64,000 bases of DNA from JAIOZK01 sp964468645 (GTDB taxonomy: Bacteria; Bacteroidota; Bacteroidia; Bacteroidales; JAIOZK01), in NCBI GenBank assembly GCA_964468645.1, contig CAYXUU010000024.1, positions 22,689-86,688 on the forward strand, in the 5' to 3' direction. This document shows, piece by piece, positions 26,958 through 36,700 of this stretch. Under the pieces are notes generated by a model. It saw nothing but the letters and a program-made list of their open reading frames with translations. It ran no database searches and was not told the origin of the DNA. A program made the translations under genes and the position numbers. How positions within the stretch are numbered: the stretch's first letter is position 1; every line of letters starts with the position of its first letter.

Positions 26958-28325
26958 ATGTTAACAGCTTATCTTTCCGATTGTTTGGCCGGTGATATAA
27001 AAGTGTTGTCATGGCATGATCCGATAAAACAATATGAATACTGGGATAGTGTGTTCAAAGACAAAGGGAATTCAGGTATTCAGGATATTTTTAAGAATTT
27101 CCTTGACAGATCAATACATCTTCATCATCCGCATTGTTTAGGCCACCAGGTAGTCCCTCCCCTGCCAGCTGCAGCGCTGACTGAACTGATGTCAGCATTT
27201 TCAAACAATAGCATGGCTATCTATGAGGTGGGGCCCGCTTCCACTGCCATGGAGAAAGTGGTTATTGAATGGCTGACAGGGAAGTTAGGATGGAACCGGT
27301 CGAAGTCAGGAGGTGTTGTTGTTTCAGGTGGATCAATTGGTAACCTGACCGCACTGCTGGCTGCAAGAAAACATCATCAGATTACCACAATGAACAAAGG
27401 AAAACAGAAAAAGCCGGCTATCATGATTTCTTCCCAAACGCATTACAGCATTGATAGGGCTGCTAAGATTATGGGTCTGGAAGATAATCAGATCATTCGG
27501 CTTCCCGTGAACAAAAACTTCATCATTGATATGGATGTATTGCCCGCAATATTTCAGAAATTCTCAAACAATGGTTATGAAATAATTGCCCTCTCAGCCA
27601 ATGCATGCTCAACAGCTACTGGCAAATATGATCCCATCAATCAGCTTGCGGATTTCTGTCATGACAACAATATCTGGTTACATATCGATGCAGCGCATGG
27701 TGGGCCGGCTATCCTTTCAAATAAACATAAACACTTCCTTCAAGGGATTGAAAAAGCTGATTCTGTTGCGTATGACTTTCATAAAATGATGCTGATGCCT
27801 GCATTGACGACTGCAGTCCTTTTCAGTGACAACAGGCATTCCTTTCAGACTTTCTCGCAGGAAGCATCTTACCTGTTGAACGATGACACAAGACAATACG
27901 ACATCGCAGGCAGGACCATTGAGTGTACAAAAAAACCCATGGCCCTGAAAGTATATCTGGCTTTGAAAGTGTATGGCCAGGAATTATTCGCTTCCTATGT
28001 AGAGAGTACTTACCAGGTAGCACATGAGTTTACCGGCTTGATCGAACAAAATATCAACCTGGAACTGGCTGTTGAACCTGATTCAAATATTGTTTGTTTC
28101 AGGTATGTTTCAAATGGATATGATGATAATCATCTGAATGAACTCAACAATTATATCCGGGAGGAGATCAAAAAAGAAGGAAAATACTATATTGTTCTGG
28201 CAAGACTGAATGCGAAAGCTTACCTCAGGATGACGATTATGAATCCATTTACGAACCTGAATGTTTTAAAAGGCCTGATTGCTGAAGTGGAGAAAAAAGC
28301 GAGTGCGTATTTTTTGAGTTGTTAG
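26958..28325 (+). CDS. Group II PLP-dependent amino-acid decarboxylase
   Basis: 455 residues. Signatures of the aromatic-amino-acid/glutamate/diaminobutyrate decarboxylase family: HPHCLGHQVVPPLPAAAL at the N terminus, VVSGGSIGNLTALLAAR, WLHIDAAHGGPAIL (Asp contacting PLP) and AYDFHKMMLMP with the Schiff-base Lys. The AAHGG and HKMM variants are closer to L-2,4-diaminobutyrate or aromatic decarboxylases than to GadB. It decarboxylates an amino acid to the amine; being next to tryptophanase makes tryptophan or tyrosine possible substrates, but a terminator separates the two genes. Confidence 0.88.
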   Translation: MLTAYLSDCLAGDIKVLSWHDPIKQYEYWDSVFKDKGNSGIQDIFKNFLDRSIHLHHPHCLGHQVVPPLPAAALTELMSAFSNNSMAIYEVGPASTAMEKVVIEWLTGKLGWNRSKSGGVVVSGGSIGNLTALLAARKHHQITTMNKGKQKKPAIMISSQTHYSIDRAAKIMGLEDNQIIRLPVNKNFIIDMDVLPAIFQKFSNNGYEIIALSANACSTATGKYDPINQLADFCHDNNIWLHIDAAHGGPAILSNKHKHFLQGIEKADSVAYDFHKMMLMPALTTAVLFSDNRHSFQTFSQEASYLLNDDTRQYDIAGRTIECTKKPMALKVYLALKVYGQELFASYVESTYQVAHEFTGLIEQNINLELAVEPDSNIVCFRYVSNGYDDNHLNELNNYIREEIKKEGKYYIVLARLNAKAYLRMTIMNPFTNLNVLKGLIAEVEKKASAYFLSC

Positions 28326-28344
28326 CTTAGCATGCTTTGTTGAT

Positions 28345-28582
28345 ATATCGTCCCTGACGGGACTTGTCATATCTTACCATTAATCTTTTTTTACCGATAT
28401 AAAAGCCCTCACGGGCTTTTAGAAATAGTTCTTTTTCAGGATTGAATTGTTCTGTCAAAACGGATTATTTTAAAATTTGGAATAAATAATTATACAATTG
28501 TTCAGCTACCTCCCTGTCCCGCAGGGACAAAATATCGGTAAAAAAATACATAGAGGAAAACCAAGTCCCATAGGGACGATAT
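28345..28582. repeat. REP-like palindromic repeat block, left copy
   Basis: About 238 bases bounded by ATATCGTCCCTGACGGGACTT and its near-inverse ending GTCCCATAGGGACGATAT. Inside are ACCGATAT with the palindrome AAAAGCCCTCACGGGCTTTT and a GTCCCGCAGGGACAAAATATCGGT unit. The same order recurs on the other side of the transposase gene. Confidence 0.88.
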
Positions 28583-28584
28583 AA

Positions 28585-29046
28585 CTAAACTACAGGCTTA
28601 AAAATATATCGTGAATCATAATCGATTCCATATGCTTCAAGAATCTCAACATATTCATCAATAAACGATTTCTTCTTATGATGTTCTTGTTGATTTTCGA
28701 TATACCCTGCTATTCTGGGAATTTGTGATTTACTGTAAGAGAAACCACCAAAGCCTGCTTGCCAGGAAAATCTGCCTTTTACAATTCTCTTCTGATTGAT
28801 CCATTTTGATGAGCTGCCTTTGATATCCTTCATCAGGTCAGAAAGTGATTGTGTAGGACGCATTCCAAAAAGAACATGAACATGATCTGGTATTCCATTA
28901 ACCGCGATTAATTTATGATGATTGTTTTGAATTATACCTGTGATGTATTTGTATAATTCATCCTTCCAGGACTCCTGAATTAAAGAAAGACGGTTTTGAA
29001 CGCCAAATATTCCATGGATGTGGATTTGAGTAAACGTGTTTGCCAT
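28585..29046 (-). CDS. tnpA: IS200/IS605-type HUH (Y1) transposase, REP-associated
   Basis: 153 residues, full length for the Y1 transposase. The metal-binding HUH motif is in GIPDHVHVLFGM and the catalytic Tyr is expected in GGFSYSKSQIPRIAGYIENQQ. SDLMKDIKGSSSKWIN is a typical conserved segment. These single-strand transposases bind and cut hairpins. The gene lies within 2 and 21 bases of two matching palindrome-rich blocks, so it is probably the enzyme that recognises them, as in RAYT-REP systems. The frame is intact. Relationship (IS200 versus RAYT subgroup) is not settled. Confidence 0.9.
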   Translation of the reverse strand: MANTFTQIHIHGIFGVQNRLSLIQESWKDELYKYITGIIQNNHHKLIAVNGIPDHVHVLFGMRPTQSLSDLMKDIKGSSSKWINQKRIVKGRFSWQAGFGGFSYSKSQIPRIAGYIENQQEHHKKKSFIDEYVEILEAYGIDYDSRYIFKPVV

Positions 29047-29067
29047 GATTTTGCTTTATTAGTCAGT

Positions 29068-29357
29068 ATATCGTCCCTGACGGGACTTTTGATAATCTTC
29101 ATTGCTGTTTTTTTCCGATATTAAAACCCTAGCGGGTTTTTTCTATTAATACTTTTCAGGGCTGATTTGTTCCTGTAAAAACGGATTATTTTTTAAAATT
29201 TGGAATAAATTATTATTCAATTGTTTGACTACCTCCATGTCCCACAGGGACAAAATATCGGTAAATGATGATCAACAAGAATAACCAGGTCCCATAGGGA
29301 CAAGATATCGGTAAAAAGATGATCAAAGAGGAAAACCAAGTCCCATAGGGACGATAT
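29068..29357. repeat. REP-like palindromic repeat block, right copy
   Basis: Same order as the left block and in direct orientation, with an extra GTCCCATAGGGACAAGATATCGGT unit that makes it about 50 bases longer. The gap from here to the GH97 start is AT-rich. Confidence 0.88.
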
Positions 29358-29539
29358 ATCATATACAATTACTAAAAAGTAGAATTATTAGGTTTATTCG
29401 TACCTTGGGTAAAAACCTTTTAAACTTGCTAACAACCTTTCCAGAAGTTACTAAATTTGACCCATAATAATAATTTAAAGATGATTCATTAATTTCTATT
29501 TTAATTTTTACTATCTGAAACAGAAAAAAATTATCAGAA

Positions 29540-31603
29540 ATGACGTCAAGAAAAAAATTAAGAGGTGTAACAAAAGGGATGATACTATATGGTATTTCCT
29601 TATTTCTTTTATTAATACTTAACAACTGTACAGAAATGAAAGAAACAAGCATAAAATCACCGGATAAGAAAATCAAAATACATTTCGCCCTCCATAGTTA
29701 TAAACCTTATTACCTTGTTTATTATAAGAATAAGGTTTTAATTCCTGCATCCCGGATGGGATTTGAACTTCAGGATATTTCTGACCTGAGAAAGGATTTT
29801 AAAGTGGTGGATGTTATAAAATCGTCATTTGATGAAACCTGGGAACCCATCTGGGGTGAGACAGCAAGCATCAGGAATAATTACAATGAAATGAAGGTTT
29901 TTCTCCGTGAGAAAGGAGAACCTAACAGGCAGTTGAATATCATCTTCCGTGCCTATGATGATGGCATCGGATTCCGTTACGAATTCCCTGAACAGGACAG
30001 CCTGAGCGATTTCAATGTAATTGATGAACTGACCGAATTCAACTTTGACGAGAACCATACTGCATGGTGGATACCGGGTGATTTCGACAGTTATGAACAT
30101 CTTTATAATGAGACAGGGATTGATGAAACTGAACACGTTAACACCCCTGTAACTTTCAAAACCGAAGATAACCTTTATCTGAGCATCCATGAGGCCGCAT
30201 TAATGGATTATCCTGAAATGACACTAAAGAAGGATAGTACTGCTTTTAAGTATATCTGTGCTCTGGCCCCCTGGGCCGATGGCACAAAGGCAAAGCTCAA
30301 AACACCCTTTAAAACACCTTGGCGCAGCATACAGATTGCCGAAGAGCCCGGTGATCTTATCGAATCTTATCTGATCCTTAACCTGAATGAACCCTGTATC
30401 TATGATGATGTTTCATGGATTAAACCCATGAAATATGCAGGTATCTGGTGGGGCATGCACATAGGCTACAATACCTGGGGCGCCGGTGAAAGGCATGGTG
30501 CTACGACAGAAGAGGCAAAGCGGTACATCGACTTCTGCGCTGCCAATAATATACCGGGCCTGCTTATTGAAGGTTGGAATACAGGATGGGAATCGTGGTT
30601 TGCCGGTGACAACTTCGATTTTGTCACCCCTTATGATGATTTCGACCTGGAAGAAGTCGTAAGATATGGTAAGGATAACGGTGTTGAAATCATCGGGCAT
30701 CATGAAACAGGCGGACAGGTACCCATGTATGAAGGACATATGGAAAACGCTTTTAAGCTTTATCACGATCTTGGTATCCCGGCCGTAAAAACCGGGTTTG
30801 CTGGCAAGATCAGGCCCGAAGGGGAAAACCATCATGGGCAGTATCTCGTAAGGCATCATCAGAAAGTAATCGATACGGCGGCTAAATACCGGATAATGGT
30901 TGATGCACATGAACCCATTAAACCAACCGGATTACGCAGAACCTATCCGAATTTTATGACAAGGGAAGGTGTGAGGGGAATGGAGTATAATGCATGGAGT
31001 GAAGGCAATCCACCCGAACACACCTGTATCCTACCTTTCACCAGGATGCTCGCCGGTCCTCTGGATTATACACCCGGTATTTTTGATATCAAATATGAAA
31101 GATACCGTGAGGAACTTTCAAAATGGCATGAAGCTCATGATGAAACCCCAAAGCGTGTCCATACCACACTTTCCAAGCAACTGGCCCTATATGTAATCCT
31201 TTATTCACCAATGCAGATGATAGCGGATCTACCGGAAAATTATGAAGGAAATGCTGCATTTGAATTTATAAGTGAAGTCCCTGTTGATTGGGACGATACA
31301 AAGGTATTAAATGGTGAGATTGGGAATTTCATAACTATCGCAAGGAAACAAGGGGATAACTGGTTTATCGGAAGTATTACCGATGAAAATCAACGTGAGC
31401 TTGAGATCAAACTTGATTTCCTGGATCCCGGAAAAGAATATATGGCTGTTGGTTTTTCTGACTCTGAAAAAACCGACCTGGAAGAAAATCCTACTGCTTA
31501 TAAAGTTGAAATGTATCCGGTCAATTCAGAATCTATAATTGTTATGGGACTTGCAGCCGGCGGAGGACAGGCGATTATGGTAAAGCTGATGGATGAATTG
31601 TAG
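29540..31603 (+). CDS. Glycoside hydrolase family 97, lipoprotein (alpha-glucosidase-like)
   Basis: 687 residues; an ATG 13 codons in (29579) is an equally good start. A hydrophobic segment and the lipobox LILNNC mark it as lipid-anchored. The N-terminal beta-super-sandwich (about 30-290) contains WWIPGDFDSYEHLYN; the (beta/alpha)8 barrel starts near KYAGIWWGMHIGYNTWG, with GLLIEGWNTGWE, IGHHETGGQVP and VDAHEPIKPTG. The HHET and AHEPIKPTG Glu residues match the SusB-like (inverting) subgroup, so an alpha-glucosidase acting in the periplasm on starch-derived oligosaccharides is likely. There is no SusC/SusD pair nearby. Confidence 0.9.
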   Translation: MTSRKKLRGVTKGMILYGISLFLLLILNNCTEMKETSIKSPDKKIKIHFALHSYKPYYLVYYKNKVLIPASRMGFELQDISDLRKDFKVVDVIKSSFDETWEPIWGETASIRNNYNEMKVFLREKGEPNRQLNIIFRAYDDGIGFRYEFPEQDSLSDFNVIDELTEFNFDENHTAWWIPGDFDSYEHLYNETGIDETEHVNTPVTFKTEDNLYLSIHEAALMDYPEMTLKKDSTAFKYICALAPWADGTKAKLKTPFKTPWRSIQIAEEPGDLIESYLILNLNEPCIYDDVSWIKPMKYAGIWWGMHIGYNTWGAGERHGATTEEAKRYIDFCAANNIPGLLIEGWNTGWESWFAGDNFDFVTPYDDFDLEEVVRYGKDNGVEIIGHHETGGQVPMYEGHMENAFKLYHDLGIPAVKTGFAGKIRPEGENHHGQYLVRHHQKVIDTAAKYRIMVDAHEPIKPTGLRRTYPNFMTREGVRGMEYNAWSEGNPPEHTCILPFTRMLAGPLDYTPGIFDIKYERYREELSKWHEAHDETPKRVHTTLSKQLALYVILYSPMQMIADLPENYEGNAAFEFISEVPVDWDDTKVLNGEIGNFITIARKQGDNWFIGSITDENQRELEIKLDFLDPGKEYMAVGFSDSEKTDLEENPTAYKVEMYPVNSESIIVMGLAAGGGQAIMVKLMDEL

Positions 31604-31669
31604 CTGTGTCCTTCGGATCTTTGAGAGGTAGTTGTGGTTGGTTCTAACAAAACAGGACCATTCATATCA

Positions 31670-32263
31670 CTATTCATTATTGATAAATGCATGCTGATCC
31701 CAAAAAAGCTCACTTCTTTTCAATTCATTCCCTTTTTGATATAGAGCGTCGGGAAAAGGAGGTGCATATATTCCGGGGAAGATCGTTTTTATAAAAGGTT
31801 CCTGATCTACCCACAAAACAACATTGACCTGCCATGTTCGGTTTAACCTGTTAATCCGAACATGGTTAACCAGTAGCCCATCACGTATTTGCTTATTCAG
31901 AAAAACGATTTCAGTTTTTTGCAGCTGATCCAGGGGTATAATGGAATCTGTTCCGATGCCTTCAGGATAATTTTCTTTGTCAAAAGTTAATGTAATAACA
32001 GATCTCCCGCCTTCCCAGTCTTTTGGGTCACTGAATAAAAATTTTCCGTGATTCCGGATTTTCTCCAAAAGGTGTACTGGATTTTTCGCAAAGAGGTGAT
32101 AAAACTTTGAACCAGGAATAGCCATGAGTTTAATCAAATCATTCACGGATAATCCGGATTTGATAATGAGTTCCTTTTTGTAAGAATCATCAACCTGGCT
32201 AAAATGACGTAAAACATGTAATTGATCTGTGATCGTGTATCTCAATTGTGGAATCATCTTCAT
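31670..32263 (-). CDS. Unknown protein, partner of the CorA-like protein
   Basis: 197 residues, no signal peptide or membrane segment. The N-terminal half is helical (KKELIIKSGLSVNDLIKLM, possibly helix-turn-helix-like); the C-terminal half is beta-rich and ends with VNVVLWVDQEPFIKTIFPG then IYAPPFPDALYQ. The '(K)TIFPG' strand is reminiscent of barnase-like/BECR nuclease folds, but no full motif is seen. Its ATG overlaps the stop of the upstream 438-residue gene by 4 bases (ATGA), so the two are translationally coupled. No family recognised. Confidence 0.7.
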   Translation of the reverse strand: MKMIPQLRYTITDQLHVLRHFSQVDDSYKKELIIKSGLSVNDLIKLMAIPGSKFYHLFAKNPVHLLEKIRNHGKFLFSDPKDWEGGRSVITLTFDKENYPEGIGTDSIIPLDQLQKTEIVFLNKQIRDGLLVNHVRINRLNRTWQVNVVLWVDQEPFIKTIFPGIYAPPFPDALYQKGNELKRSELFWDQHAFINNE

Positions 32264-33576
32264 TTCTTTCGGTAATTCTTCAAAAGAAATACTATTATGA
32301 CAGACACAACAATTAATGTCAGGGTTCCGCTCATAACATTATAGGTGAATGTTCCACCCGAAAAAAGTTTATTGATCCATTCCGACAGATCCCAGATTAT
32401 CGAGAACACAGCAAGTAATGCAATTACTGTCAGGACATCATTGATCATTTTATCCCTTTTCTCTTTCGCTTTTTGATTCGCCCTTTCAATCCCTTCTTTT
32501 AACCTTGATAATTCATCATTAACAGCCAGTGAATTGCGGATCTGGTTAAAAATAATAGCAGGTAAGAAATTATAAGAAATATGAGATGGATTGTAATATT
32601 TACTGAATTCAAAAAATTCATCTTCTAATTCCTGGTGATTGCAGTTTTCGTTATAAAAGATTTTATTGATCTTGAAGAAATAATTCTTAACATATAAAGA
32701 TTGTAGGTATAGCAAATTGAAATAACCATTCTCCCAGATGAAATTATCGAATGCACCTTTCTGAAAAAAACCGGTAAAAGTGTCGAATAGGGTGAGCGCA
32801 GACCAATTTTTAAAAACGCTTATTTTGTTGTTGATAATCAGGTCCTGAAAATATCCATCAGAGGGCTGAAAAAATGGATTTTCACCGGATGCCGATCCAA
32901 TTGGTGCACACACGCCAAGATCATACAAAAACATATCCTCCTCTTCAATGGTAAGGATCTCATCATGTTCGATGAGGGAGAATATTTTAAGTTTATTCCC
33001 AAATCTCATGGAGGTACTATTTAAATCGTCTGTAACATTACTGGTAAGAAAAGTCAGATGGTCGTAAATTAATTTCAATTCATCCGTTACACCCGAATTC
33101 CTTAAATAATTATTAATCAAGGTTATCTCATTAAATGTGAAGTCAGTCAGGTCACATTTAAAACAATAAAAGACAATATCACGTGGGAAGAAATAAAGAT
33201 CCAGATATTCAAATTTAATATTAAAAACCTTGGTAGAGTGACGTTGTTTGATTGTTATCGGTACTGTCTGATTAATCTTTTTTGATAAACGGACTGTTTT
33301 TTCGGCAAAATGTTTATTAAGTTGATGTTTATCAGAATTCGTTAAATCGGGGAAAACACAATTAACAAAACTTTCATAATAAAACCGGTTAAATCCACTA
33401 ATGATCTTTTTGGGTTCGATATTATCCGGATTCACATGTGGTTCCCAGGTATTAAATCCGAACATTACCCCTGATTTTATCTCATCCAGAATACTTTCGG
33501 AGTATTCAAGCACACCACAAAAATATGAATACGCTTTTACAGGTTTCTTTATCGCAAGTTGTTTCCAATCTTTCAT
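32260..33576 (-). CDS. CorA-like protein with two C-terminal membrane segments, lacking GMN
   Basis: 438 residues. A large soluble N-terminal region, then a long helix (NDELSRLKEGIERANQKAKE, about 355-375) leading into two membrane segments (about 378-397 and 413-433) and a short basic tail. This stalk-plus-two-TM layout is that of CorA/ZntB channels, with NDVLTVIALLAVFSIIWDL matching the TM1 entry 'LTxIxxIF', but the GMN selectivity motif is absent. The soluble part has no recognised motif. It is first in a two-gene operon and divergent from the STAND NTPase with 217 bases between. Candidate membrane effector or sensor. Confidence 0.6.
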   Translation of the reverse strand: MKDWKQLAIKKPVKAYSYFCGVLEYSESILDEIKSGVMFGFNTWEPHVNPDNIEPKKIISGFNRFYYESFVNCVFPDLTNSDKHQLNKHFAEKTVRLSKKINQTVPITIKQRHSTKVFNIKFEYLDLYFFPRDIVFYCFKCDLTDFTFNEITLINNYLRNSGVTDELKLIYDHLTFLTSNVTDDLNSTSMRFGNKLKIFSLIEHDEILTIEEEDMFLYDLGVCAPIGSASGENPFFQPSDGYFQDLIINNKISVFKNWSALTLFDTFTGFFQKGAFDNFIWENGYFNLLYLQSLYVKNYFFKINKIFYNENCNHQELEDEFFEFSKYYNPSHISYNFLPAIIFNQIRNSLAVNDELSRLKEGIERANQKAKEKRDKMINDVLTVIALLAVFSIIWDLSEWINKLFSGGTFTYNVMSGTLTLIVVSVIIVFLLKNYRKK

Positions 33577-33601
33577 TTGTTACCAAGTTTTTAACCAGTT
33601 G

Positions 33602-33609
33602 CAAATGTA
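33602..33609 (-). promoter_or_regulatory. -7 element for the CorA-like operon
   Basis: TACATTTG on the minus strand, 25 bases before the ATG. Confidence 0.6.
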
Positions 33610-33731
33610 ACAGACTTTTAACATAAAAAATAAATATTAAAAGAGAAATGTTTTACTATAATAGAATTATAGAGATGATGGATTTCTTTTAATAATCATT
33701 GTTTACCTGCAACTATAATTCTAAAAAACCA

Positions 33732-33739
33732 TACCTTTG
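33732..33739 (+). promoter_or_regulatory. -7 element for the STAND-GDPD operon
   Basis: TACCTTTG, an exact match, 54 bases before the ATG. It faces away from the CorA-like operon promoter. Confidence 0.6.
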
Positions 33740-33793
33740 GTCGCTGCACAACGCACAACATATTAACTATACTTTTTACCAATTAACTCATCA

Positions 33794-36700
33794 ATGATTA
33801 AAAGATTTCTGGCCGACTATCCTCCTGACGAACAAGAAATATATGAAATACAAATCGAAGAATCTTACGAATCCTTTCCTTATGTAATTATATCGGTAAT
33901 CAGGGATTATGAGGAGAACCTCATGGAAGAAGAGTTTGCAAAAGCTTTTAAAAGGTTTATCGATTTTTTTGAGATTTCAGTACAGTACTGCTCCAGTTTG
34001 ATCCTGAGCCTCGTAAAATACCGGAAGATTGCTTTCAGTGAAACTTTGCAGGAAGTAGCCACCAAGATTGTTTCGAAACCCCTTTCAACAGGCGACTGGA
34101 TAAACGATATATTTATTGCACTTGTTAAGGAAGCCGGGGTGCTTATTCCTGATGAACCGATTATAGCAAACCTGAACAATATTTTATTTGAACCAAAAGG
34201 GAATATACTTCAAGGTTGGAGCTCACGTAAAGAGGAAGGATATAAAAGTATAGCATATTTCCGAAACACTTACCTGGGACATGATACTTCATTGGCTGAT
34301 GAGATCTATGCTGACGGACTTAAATTAATAGAAAACAGATTATTCCGGATGCTTGAGGCCTTAGCTCCACTTGCTGATATTACCACGCTTACAGTAGATA
34401 AAGTGCTGGATAATGAGAGTACACCAGGAAAATACACGGTCATACCGTTGAAAAGCGTGGAGATTAAAAGAGCTATCCGTGTTTCGTCAGATACTGCCCT
34501 GGAACCTGATAAATACTACCTTGTACACAGAAAAATTCGGAATTTCGATCATTTTAAAGCAGATGAGCTGGTAAGGATTACACCATTTGTCATTTATCAG
34601 CCTCTTAATGAAGATGGTAATGCTGAAGAAAAAACTACTTTTTTGTTCCAGACCGTACACAGCAGGAATCTTAAACGGATGGTATATGTATCGCCAGACC
34701 TTAAAGCAAAAAAACGGGAAACAGAACTGTTTAAGGACTTATTTGTATCCTTCTTACGGGAGGTCCTGAATAAGATAAGTATAGGCAAGAATTATAAACT
34801 AGAAATTGCAACAGGCAAAACATGGGAAGAATATCAGGAAAGGTTGCTTACACAATCGAACCGGTTTTTGGGTCAGATGAAGGCGGAAAAATATGATTCT
34901 GAACTTTATGTTGACAGACAGGAAATAAGCAATGCATGGGATTATTTTGTATCCCTGCAGGACAAAAGGGTATTTGCTTTGCTGGGAAATGCTGGTTCCG
35001 GAAAAACCAACCTCATCTGTAATTTTACAGAGCGGATCATTGAAAATAATGATCCTGTTATAACCTTCAATTGTAAAATATTTTCACAGATTAGCATAGA
35101 AAAGAAATTAGGACAGGTATTTGAGGAAAAGGATACGGTTATTGCCAGATCACTGGAAACACTCAATGAAATGGCAAGGAAAAATAACAGGAAAGTGGTA
35201 TTCTTTTTCGATGCCATCAATGAGTGCCTGAATTATGATAAGAACATGCAGGGCAACGAGCCGATAGACTTATTGCGCGCTATCGACAACCTGCTGATCA
35301 AAGACACATTCGACTCCTTTAAAGTTTTGGTTACCTGTCGTACCTATACCTGGGAAGAGGCTATCAAATCTGAAGAAGATACCCTTAACCTGTCATTATA
35401 TTTCACTTCTGAAGATATAGCTGACAAGAATCAACGAGACAATATTTCCCTCAAAGGATTCTCAGGGAAGGAGTTCGCGGAGGCATACCCGAAGTATAAG
35501 CGCAAATATAATATCGACACTACGCTTGACACCATCCTGGAGCCCCGATATGCATTTACAATGACCCGCCTGCAGGATCCCATGGTACTGAAAATGGCCA
35601 GCCAGATTTTTGCTGATGGCAGTTTGCCAGACAATATTCAGCAATTTGAATCTGTAAAGCTTTTTGAAGCAAGGTTGAAACAGCTAAGCCAGGCCAGGAA
35701 TGGCAGCCAACAACTGATGATCCTGGAGGATTTTACGGTAGCCTTACGAAACAGGAAAACAGATGCGCTTTCCATGCAAAAGTTGTATGGGGCTTTTGAA
35801 ACTGATTCATCCCCATTAAATGAGTTATCAACCCAGCTCTTTCAAGGGGAAACCCTTGATTGGCGGGATCCGGCCAGAGAATTACTGGATGCAGGTTTTA
35901 TCCGGATTGAAAAAACCGCCATCAAAGAAGAGCTGCGTTTTACTTATGAACGCTTTCATGAATTCATGTATGCCCGCATATTTGCACAGGAAGAAACTGC
36001 TAAACTCAGCCCAGGAATGCCCATCCCGGTGGAGGCATTCGAATCTGAGCTAAGCGATATGAAAGGTTATGCTGTTATCAACGATGCCCTGCGACATGCA
36101 TTGGTTCTTGATTATAACCTGACGAACAGGGATACCTCCACCCTCATTAAACTTGCCAATAGTGATGTGTATGGCGCTGCTCCCTTAGTAATGAATACCC
36201 TTATTTCCCTGATCTCAGATAATTATTATGAGGTTTGTAATATCATTGAACAATTGCTCCAATATCAAAAAGAAGAAACAGCATCCCTGGCAAGCGAATG
36301 GGAGCGTAAGGAAGTTTTGATTGAGAAAGGAAATAAAGGTAAAAAGAAGGTTACCAAAGAAGAGATTGATAGAATGAACCTGGAAATGAAGGAGATGCAT
36401 GAGCAACTGAGGCCGGTAATCCAGGTACGTAAAATTGCCGTGCAGATCATCTATGAGATCTTTAAATCACCGGTTTATGATAAAGACCTTTACGAAGGGA
36501 ATAATTCACCATTTGAACTGCTCTGGAAGGCTATGTCGGATCCCATTGCTAAAGTGCGCGACAATGTTTCACTCTATATTTATTATATATCAAAATATGA
36601 TGTAAACATCAGCATCCGTATTCTGGATCATTTATCAGACCACATACTCGACACCTCCCTGATGTCGTTGATAAAAGGTTCAAAACGCAAGGAATTCCAG

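Noticed and set aside
29359..29676. Minus-strand frame upstream of GH97
   Set aside because: AT-rich, overlaps the GH97 signal region, no domain or start context.
30413..30910. Minus-strand open frame within the GH97 gene
   Set aside because: Antisense shadow of conserved GH97 motifs; no start context or homology pattern.
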